6,355 bases of DNA, taken from positions 1 to 6,355 of the forward strand of contig CAZIDN010000136.1 of the NCBI GenBank assembly GCA_964537875.1. The letters run 5' to 3'. A program made the translations under genes and the position numbers. Under the pieces are notes generated by a model. The model searched no databases and had not been told where the DNA came from. It worked only from the letters and a program-made list of their open reading frames with translations. This document shows positions 1 through 3,862 of this stretch, one piece after another (positions within the stretch are counted from its first letter, which is position 1; each line of letters begins with the position of its first letter). Origin of the DNA: JAPKZH01 sp964537875. GTDB taxonomy: Bacteria > Acidobacteriota > Aminicenantia > Aminicenantales > UBA4085.

Positions 1-9
1 CTCCTTGGA

Positions 10-29
10 GGGGTGGCAGGGCGGGCGGG
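10..29 (+). other. G-quadruplex motif
   Basis: The plus strand has four G-runs: GGGG at 10-13, then GGG at 19-21, 23-25 and 27-29, separated by 5, 1 and 1 bases. This satisfies the usual G3+N1-7 rule for a G-quadruplex. The last three runs also form the left arm of the adjacent hairpin (19-43), so the two structures would compete. Whether it folds in the cell is unknown. Confidence 0.5.
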
Positions 30-135
30 TATTCCCGCCGCCCGTTGGAGGGGGACCCTGTGAAAGGGTCCTCCTCCAAGAGTGTCCGGGGCCCCCCTCC
101 GCTACGGGGGCTTGAGGGCGGCCTAAGCGCCGCCC
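19..135. repeat. Cluster of four GC-rich hairpins in the intergenic leader
   Basis: Four stem-loops lie nearly end to end. (1) Bases 19-29 pair with 34-43: ten base pairs with one bulged G and loop TATT. (2) Bases 45-59 pair with 65-79: fifteen pairs including one G-U, with loop GTGAA. (3) Bases 91-96 pair with 106-111: six G/C pairs with a 9-nt loop. (4) Bases 116-122 pair with 129-135: seven pairs with a 6-nt loop. No ORF with coding character covers them and none is followed by a clean T-run, so simple intrinsic termination is not obvious. This looks like a REP/BIME-type array or a structured RNA at the end of an upstream gene that lies outside the window. I cannot tell which strand, if any, is transcribed. 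Confidence 0.6.
83..105 (+). repeat. Copy 1 of a dispersed palindromic element
   Basis: This 23-nt stretch begins TGTCCG, has a GGGG/CCCC palindromic centre and ends CGCTAC. Bases 2692-2715 have the same beginning, the same kind of centre and the same end in the same orientation, with small differences in the middle. Neither copy lies in a gene. This suggests a dispersed intergenic repeat family. With only two copies visible and GC-rich content, chance similarity is not excluded. Confidence 0.4.
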
Positions 136-140
136 ATACA

Positions 141-239
141 TTGTCACTTTATTTATTGCGTTTGTATTAGAATCTTCTTTTTGAGATCGAATCCCCCAGT
201 GGGTCTTCAAAGCCGACTATTTATTTGATATCTTATAAT
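141..239 (+). promoter_or_regulatory. Candidate promoter region of the aldose epimerase gene
   Basis: Base composition changes abruptly from GC-rich to AT-rich at about 137. TTGTCA (141-146) and TATTAG (165-170) are separated by 18 nt and resemble sigma70 -35 and -10 boxes (5/6 and 4/6 matches). A perfect TATAAT also lies at 234-239 with no good -35 partner. It would give a leader of about 33 nt before the start codon at 279. Either could be used; neither is proven. Confidence 0.35.
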
Positions 240-263
240 CCGAGGATATACTTGGTCGCGAAG

Positions 264-270
264 AAGGAGG
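264..270 (+). promoter_or_regulatory. Ribosome binding site fixing the epimerase start
   Basis: AAGGAGG ends 8 nt before the ATG at 279, which is ideal Shine-Dalgarno spacing. The earlier in-frame ATG at 225 has no such site and sits just before a TATAAT box, so 279 is the preferred start. That choice also places a lipoprotein signal peptide exactly at the N-terminus. Confidence 0.75.
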
Positions 271-278
271 GTCTGCGA

Positions 279-1451
279 ATGGAAAAAATCTTGCGGCGGG
301 CTTGTTTGGGCGCCTTGGCCGCTCTTGTCATCTGGGGAGCAGCAGCCTGCAATAAAGAGACGGCGACTAAAACAGATAAAACGGAGCCAACTCCAATGAA
401 AGGAATCGCGCAAATGGACCTAAAAATAGAATCGTTTGGGAATCTGCCGAACGGCACGGCGGTTGAGATCTATACTCTAACCAATGACAACGGCCTAAAA
501 GCCCGGCTGATGACCTACGGCGCAACCCTCGTCTCGCTCGAGCTTCCGGACCGCAACGGCAAATTGGAAGACTGCGTGCTCGGGTATGATCATCTCGACG
601 GCTATTTGAAGAGCAGCCCATATTTCGGCTCCATCGTCGGGCGCTACGGCAACCGAATCGCCAAGGGGCAGTTCGTTCAGAACGGCGTCACCTTCCATTT
701 GGCCAAGAATAACGGCGAAAATCACCTCCACGGCGGGGTCAAAGGCTTCGACAAAGTCGTCTGGAATGCGGAACCTGTGAAGGAAGCCCGGGCCGTCGGC
801 GTGAAATTCACCTACCTCAGCAGGGACGGCGAGGAAGGCTATCCCGGGAATCTGGCCTGCACGGTCACTTACACGCTCACCAACGATGACGAGCTCGTCA
901 TCCGCTACGAGGCGACGACAGACAAAGTGACGCCCGTCAACCTGACCCACCACAGTTATTTCAATTTTACTGGCGGACGCCGCGACATCCTCGGCCATGT
1001 GCTCATGCTTAACGCCGACCGCTATACGCCCGTCGATATGGGCTTGATCCCGACCGGCGAGCTGCGCTGCGTCAATGGCACTCCGATGGACTTCATGACG
1101 CCGATGCCGATCGGATCAAGGATCGCCCAGGTCGAAGGCGGCTATGACCACAACTATGTGCTGACGGGCGGCGGCGGGACGATGGCGCTCGCGGCCAGGG
1201 TGGTTGAACCGGACAGCGGCCGGGTTATGGAGATTTCCACGACCGAGCCGGGCATCCAATTCTATTCAGGCAACTTTCTCGACGGGACGATCTCGGGGAA
1301 ATCGGGTCGAGTCTGCCAGAAGCACTTCGGGTTCTGCCTTGAGACGCAGCATTTTCCCGATTCCCCCAACAAGCCGAATTTTCCTTCGACGATCCTCAAC
1401 CCGGGGCAAAAATATAGCACGCAGACGATCCACAAATTTTCCGTGAATTGA
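279..1451 (+). CDS. galM: Aldose 1-epimerase (mutarotase), predicted lipoprotein
   Basis: This 390-residue protein interconverts the alpha and beta anomers of galactose, glucose and related sugars. Residues 1-23 form a lipoprotein signal: positive MEKILRR, a hydrophobic stretch, then AAAC with the lipidated Cys at 24 followed by Asn25-Lys26. A polar linker of about 20 residues precedes the epimerase domain (about 48-388), which accounts for the extra length over the usual 340-350 residues. Family motifs are present: GRYGNRIAKG (121-130; the Arg of this motif binds substrate), NHLHGG (148-153; His151 is the likely catalytic acid), NLTHHSYFNF (221-230; His225 is the second catalytic His), GYDHNYVL (Asp290) and TTEPGIQFYSGN, with Glu323 as the likely catalytic base. 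The catalytic set looks complete, so the enzyme should be active. GalM is classically cytoplasmic; this copy should act outside the inner membrane, and the absence of Asp after the Cys suits outer-membrane sorting if the host is diderm. It stands alone on its strand and converges with the maturase gene 18 bp away. Substrate preference cannot be read from sequence. Confidence 0.93.
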   Translation: MEKILRRACLGALAALVIWGAAACNKETATKTDKTEPTPMKGIAQMDLKIESFGNLPNGTAVEIYTLTNDNGLKARLMTYGATLVSLELPDRNGKLEDCVLGYDHLDGYLKSSPYFGSIVGRYGNRIAKGQFVQNGVTFHLAKNNGENHLHGGVKGFDKVVWNAEPVKEARAVGVKFTYLSRDGEEGYPGNLACTVTYTLTNDDELVIRYEATTDKVTPVNLTHHSYFNFTGGRRDILGHVLMLNADRYTPVDMGLIPTGELRCVNGTPMDFMTPMPIGSRIAQVEGGYDHNYVLTGGGGTMALAARVVEPDSGRVMEISTTEPGIQFYSGNFLDGTISGKSGRVCQKHFGFCLETQHFPDSPNKPNFPSTILNPGQKYSTQTIHKFSVN

Positions 1452-1456
1452 AAAAC

Positions 1457-1493
1457 GGGGACAGGTACCTTAGGTGTGCGTCCCCAATTTTTT
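1457..1493. terminator. REP-like hairpin acting as likely bidirectional terminator
   Basis: GGGGAC (1457-1462) pairs with GTCCCC (1480-1485). Inside it, after a 2x2 mismatch, GTACC (1465-1469) pairs with GGTGT (1473-1477; shared positions include G-U pairs) around a TTA apex. On the plus strand the hairpin is followed by AATTTTTT (1486-1493), suiting termination of the epimerase transcript. On the minus strand it is followed by GTTTTT, suiting termination of the maturase transcript. The minus-strand gene's stop codon is the TTA at the apex (1470-1472), so part of the hairpin is coding. The shape resembles dispersed REP-type palindromes associated with Y1 tyrosine transposases; that link is from memory, not from this window. 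Confidence 0.65.
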
Positions 1494-2627
1494 CCAGTCT
1501 GCGGCCAGCTTTCGCATCCGGGCGTCGGCGTGGGCGAAAAATGTTTTGTAGGCTTGGCAAAAATGATTGTGCCCCCGATCGCGCGGATCACGGAGGCGGT
1601 CCTTGGTGCATCCGCCGCGGCAGATGCGGAGCCACTCGCAGGCAGGGCAGGCTTCGGCAAGATCCGCCTTGATCCGGCCGAATTCGTTCTGCCGGGCGGA
1701 ATTCAGCATATGGATGAGCTTTCCCTCCATGACGTTGCCCAGCTTCCAGCCTTCCTCGACAAAAAAGTCGCAGGCGTAGACATCGCCGTTGTGCTCGATG
1801 ACGACATAATTGCCGCATTCGGCCCGCAGGTCGCATTCCGGAGGATCGCGGTCCACATAACCATAGAAGACGGAATCGAAAAAGCGAATGGAGGTCGTCG
1901 GCCGGCCATCCTGAAAATCCGCCAGCCAAAGGTCAAACAGTTTATTTAAAAACCGGCCATAGCCTTCGGCCGGAGCGGAGAATGGGGCGGCGCGCGATGT
2001 GTCCGCAGGATCGGTCTCCACGCAGGGAATGAACTGCATGTGGTCGAGGCCCAGCCCTTTGTGAAATTCATAAATTTCTTGGGGAAATTGGACCGAGTAG
2101 TCGTTGACGACGACCAGGGCATTGACTTCGACTCCTTCATCCAACATGAGGCGGGCCCGGTCCACGACTTCCGTCCAAGAGTCCTGTCCGCCCTGCCGTA
2201 ATCGATAGCGGTTGTGAATATGTTCCGGGCCGTCGAGCGAGAGGCCGACAAGAAACTGATATTTTTTCAAAAATCGAGCCCAGTCTTTATCGATGAGAAG
2301 GCCGTTGGTCTGGAGCCCGTTGCCGACGGATTTGCCCTTTCCGTATCGGATCTGGAGGGCGACGGCCTTTTCAAAGAAAGGGAGTCCCATGAGCGTCGGC
2401 TCTCCGCCCTGCCAGCCGATGGAGACGGCCTGGAGCGGCTGCGCGAACACCTGCCTGATCGTCTCTTCCAGAATCTCATCGTTCATCCTGTGGCTTTTGC
2501 CCCCTGGGAAAAACGCCTCCTTATCCCGGTAGAAGCAGTATGTGCAGGCCATGTTGCAATCAGGCCCGGCCGGCTTGATGAGGACGGAACTCAGCTGTTT
2601 TTTAAGAGGAAAGCCTTTCTTTTTCAT
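1470..2627 (-). CDS. Anaerobic sulfatase-maturating enzyme (radical SAM/SPASM)
   Basis: This 385-residue radical-SAM enzyme would oxidise a Cys or Ser of type I sulfatases to the catalytic formylglycine without oxygen. The radical-SAM motif is C24-x3-C28-x2-C31, followed by QGGEPT (73-78), QTNG (106-109) and GLSLDGP (128-134). The C-terminal SPASM region has Cys265, 271, 286, 327, 330, 336, 340 and 357. Compared from memory with the Clostridium perfringens anSME (C255, 261, 276, 317, 320, 326, 330, 348), all are offset by 10 except the last, offset by 9. The ligands for both auxiliary [4Fe-4S] clusters are therefore present. Asp287, next to Cys286, matches the proposed catalytic base Asp277. 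The ATG at 2627 is the only reasonable start before the first Cys, but its Shine-Dalgarno is poor. The last codons (about GTHT and the stop) lie inside the terminator hairpin. No sulfatase is in the window, so its client is unknown; a peptide-modifying SPASM role is less likely given the match. It is divergent from the hyp operon. Confidence 0.9.
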   Translation of the reverse strand: MKKKGFPLKKQLSSVLIKPAGPDCNMACTYCFYRDKEAFFPGGKSHRMNDEILEETIRQVFAQPLQAVSIGWQGGEPTLMGLPFFEKAVALQIRYGKGKSVGNGLQTNGLLIDKDWARFLKKYQFLVGLSLDGPEHIHNRYRLRQGGQDSWTEVVDRARLMLDEGVEVNALVVVNDYSVQFPQEIYEFHKGLGLDHMQFIPCVETDPADTSRAAPFSAPAEGYGRFLNKLFDLWLADFQDGRPTTSIRFFDSVFYGYVDRDPPECDLRAECGNYVVIEHNGDVYACDFFVEEGWKLGNVMEGKLIHMLNSARQNEFGRIKADLAEACPACEWLRICRGGCTKDRLRDPRDRGHNHFCQAYKTFFAHADARMRKLAADWKKLGTHT

Positions 2628-2651
2628 CGTCGATTGGATCGGACTTCGAAT

Positions 2652-2657
2652 TTTATA
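2652..2657 (-). promoter_or_regulatory. Weak candidate -10 box for the maturase gene
   Basis: Read on the minus strand, TATAAA lies at 2657-2652, preceded by TTGG. It would start transcription about 17 nt before the ATG at 2627. There is no convincing -35 box at the expected distance (about 2675-2680), so this is a weak call. Confidence 0.25.
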
Positions 2658-2686
2658 CCAACTCCATCCCTTCTTAAATAGGCATT

Positions 2687-2731
2687 GGGCTTGTCCGCGG
2701 GGGAGCCCCCGCTACCCTGGAACACAAGCCT
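2687..2731. repeat. Two-tier GC-rich palindrome (REP-like), copy 2 of dispersed element
   Basis: The outer arms GGCTTGT (2688-2694) and ACAAGCC (2724-2730) are perfect reverse complements. Within them, GCGGGG (2697-2702) pairs with CCCCGC (2707-2712) around a short loop. It is not followed by a T-run on either strand, so it does not look like a plain terminator. Bases 2692-2715 resemble 83-105, which supports a dispersed intergenic repeat. It lies in the maturase's upstream region, where it could affect transcription of that gene. Confidence 0.55.
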
Positions 2732-2807
2732 GAGATGGAATTCGGTGATGTCCTGGCCTTCATTCGTTCTTCCAAAAAGCCTTAGTTATTCGGAATGAAA
2801 GGGACGG

Positions 2808-2823
2808 CTTAAAACCTTTTAAG
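2808..2823. promoter_or_regulatory. AT-rich inverted repeat, possible operator
   Basis: CTTAAAA and TTTTAAG are perfect 7-bp inverted arms separated by CC. The site lies about 80 bp upstream of the activase -35 box. It could bind a dimeric regulator, but AT-rich palindromes also arise by chance. Confidence 0.3.
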
Positions 2824-2847
2824 ATGGCAAAATCTCGATAAAATATT

Positions 2848-2863
2848 TAAATTGTACAATTTA
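2848..2863. promoter_or_regulatory. 16-bp perfect palindrome, candidate operator of the hyp operon
   Basis: TAAATTGTACAATTTA is a perfect 16-bp palindrome centred on GTAC. It lies about 38 bp upstream of the predicted -35 box (2902) of the activase promoter and in the divergent spacer shared with the maturase. Sites with a TTGTACAA-like core are typical of dimeric helix-turn-helix regulators such as the GntR or MarR families. No regulator gene is visible in the window. The position would suit an activator or an upstream repressor site. Confidence 0.45.
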
Positions 2864-2901
2864 GAAGCAAAAAAATTAACCTAAAAATATGAAAATTTTA
2901 C

Positions 2902-2930
2902 TTGATTCTCAAGCTGATATCTGATATATT
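2902..2930 (+). promoter_or_regulatory. Sigma70-type promoter of the activase/dehydratase operon
   Basis: TTGATT (2902-2907) and TATATT (2925-2930) are separated by exactly 17 bp, with 4/6 and 5/6 matches to consensus. Transcription would begin near 2937, leaving a leader of about 17 nt that still contains the GGAG ribosome site (2943-2946). A tandem CTGATAT repeat (2914-2920 and 2921-2927) overlaps the -10 box. This is the best promoter in the window. Confidence 0.5.
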
Positions 2931-2942
2931 AGACTCGGAAAC

Positions 2943-2946
2943 GGAG
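2943..2946 (+). promoter_or_regulatory. Ribosome binding site supporting the GTG start
   Basis: GGAG ends 7 nt before the GTG at 2954. The in-frame ATG at 2966 would be 19 nt away, which is too far, so the GTG is chosen as the start. Confidence 0.6.
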
Positions 2947-2953
2947 AAAAAGC

Positions 2954-3859
2954 GTGGCTAAAGGCATGATTTTCGACATCAAGCGCTTTGCTATCCATGA
3001 CGGCCCTGGGATCCGGACAACCGTCTTTTTAAAAGGCTGTCCCCTTCACTGTCTCTGGTGCCATAACCCGGAAGGGATTGAAAATGACTTCGAGCTGATA
3101 GCCCGGCCGTCGCGCTGTGCCCGCTGCTATTCCTGTGTTTCCGCCTGCCCCTTGGGAGCTATTTCCGAAAATTCGGGGCCTGTCGAGATCGACCGCAGTC
3201 GATGCGATCTTTGCGGGAAATGCGTCAAGGTCTGCATGTATGAGGCGCTGGAAATGGCCGGCCGGAAGATAAACGTGAAGGATGTCATCGAGGAGGTCGA
3301 AAAGGACCGGATCTTTTATGAGCAGTCCGCCGGCGGCGCGACCCTCTCCGGAGGGGAGCCGCTCGGCCAACCCAAGTTCTGCCAAGAAATTTTAACCGCG
3401 CTTGAGGAAAGAAAAATTCCCTCGGCCCTCGATACGTCGGGACTGGCTCCTTGGGATATCCTTGCCAAAACCGCGCGCAAAGCGGACGTCGTTCTCTATG
3501 ATTTGAAAATAATCGACGCCAAAAAGCACAAAAAGTATACAGGCGTCCAGAACGGGCTCATTCTTGACAACTTGAAAAAACTGTCCCGTGAGCACAAGAG
3601 TATCGTGATCCGCATTCCGCTGGCGGCCGGCGTCAACGATGACGAGGAAAATATCCGGCTGACGATCGATTTTCTCAAGCCGCTCAAGACGATCAAGAAC
3701 GTCAGCCTGTTGAAATACCACAAAGGCGGCGTGGAGAAATACAAGAATTTAGGAAAAGCGTCCTGTTTCAAGATTTATGAATCTCCGTCCGACCAGAGGA
3801 TGGAAGAGATCCGGCGGTCATTCACAACAGCCGGGTTCACCGTCAAGATTGGAGGCTGA
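2954..3859 (+). CDS. hypE: Glycyl radical enzyme activase (HypE-like radical SAM)
   Basis: This 301-residue radical-SAM activase would abstract a hydrogen from the glycine of its partner enzyme, the downstream dehydratase, using SAM and an electron from a low-potential donor. The N-terminal region carries the activase signature, with DGPGIRTTVFLKG followed by C29-x3-C33-x2-C36. An inserted ferredoxin-like domain (about 50-98) has two CxxCxxCxxxC motifs, C55/58/61/65 and C84/87/90/94, so three [4Fe-4S] clusters in all. This two-cluster insert is typical of activases of dehydratase- and decarboxylase-type glycyl radical enzymes and is absent from the short E. coli PflA. SGGEP (132-136), YDLK (182-185) and the late YHKGGVEKY segment (255-263) fit the family. 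The GTG start is supported by GGAG at 2943-2946. Its stop lies 3 bp before the dehydratase ATG and its last codons contain that gene's ribosome site, so the two are co-transcribed and probably translationally coupled. Databases may label it pyruvate formate-lyase-activating enzyme. The symbol rests on the neighbour. Confidence 0.9.
   Translation: MAKGMIFDIKRFAIHDGPGIRTTVFLKGCPLHCLWCHNPEGIENDFELIARPSRCARCYSCVSACPLGAISENSGPVEIDRSRCDLCGKCVKVCMYEALEMAGRKINVKDVIEEVEKDRIFYEQSAGGATLSGGEPLGQPKFCQEILTALEERKIPSALDTSGLAPWDILAKTARKADVVLYDLKIIDAKKHKKYTGVQNGLILDNLKKLSREHKSIVIRIPLAAGVNDDEENIRLTIDFLKPLKTIKNVSLLKYHKGGVEKYKNLGKASCFKIYESPSDQRMEEIRRSFTTAGFTVKIGG
3851..3855 (+). promoter_or_regulatory. Ribosome binding site for the dehydratase
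   Basis: GGAGG sits within the last codons of the activase gene and ends 7 nt before the ATG at 3863. This fixes the dehydratase start and implies coupled translation. Confidence 0.8.
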
Positions 3860-3862
3860 GCC

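Larger units (their letters stand above)
2628..2953. other. Divergent intergenic region between maturase and activase
   Basis: This 326-bp spacer holds the start regions of two divergent transcripts. The half nearest the maturase carries a GC-rich palindromic repeat (2687-2731). The half nearest the activase is strongly AT-rich and contains two AT palindromes (2808-2823 and 2848-2863) and a promoter (2902-2930). I see no tRNA, recognised riboswitch or credible coding region here. Confidence 0.7.

Noticed and set aside
1..140. CRISPR array or tRNA in the GC-rich left edge
   Set aside because: The hairpins are not identical repeats with regular spacers, and no cloverleaf with tRNA invariant bases can be drawn.
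225..278. Earlier in-frame ATG at 225 as the start of the epimerase gene
   Set aside because: It lacks a ribosome site, places a non-signal sequence before the lipoprotein signal, and lies just before a TATAAT box. The ATG at 279 has AAGGAGG at ideal spacing.
495..998. Minus-strand open frame opposite the epimerase gene
   Set aside because: It lies antisense to conserved epimerase motifs and has no family resemblance; it is a product of codon bias.
1476..1949. Plus-strand open frame opposite the maturase gene
   Set aside because: It lies antisense to the conserved SPASM cysteine region and has no independent support.
2674..2763. Minus-strand ORF of 29 codons in the divergent spacer
   Set aside because: It runs straight through the GC-rich palindrome, its translation is low-complexity Pro/Ser/Arg, and nothing supports it beyond a GGAAG upstream.
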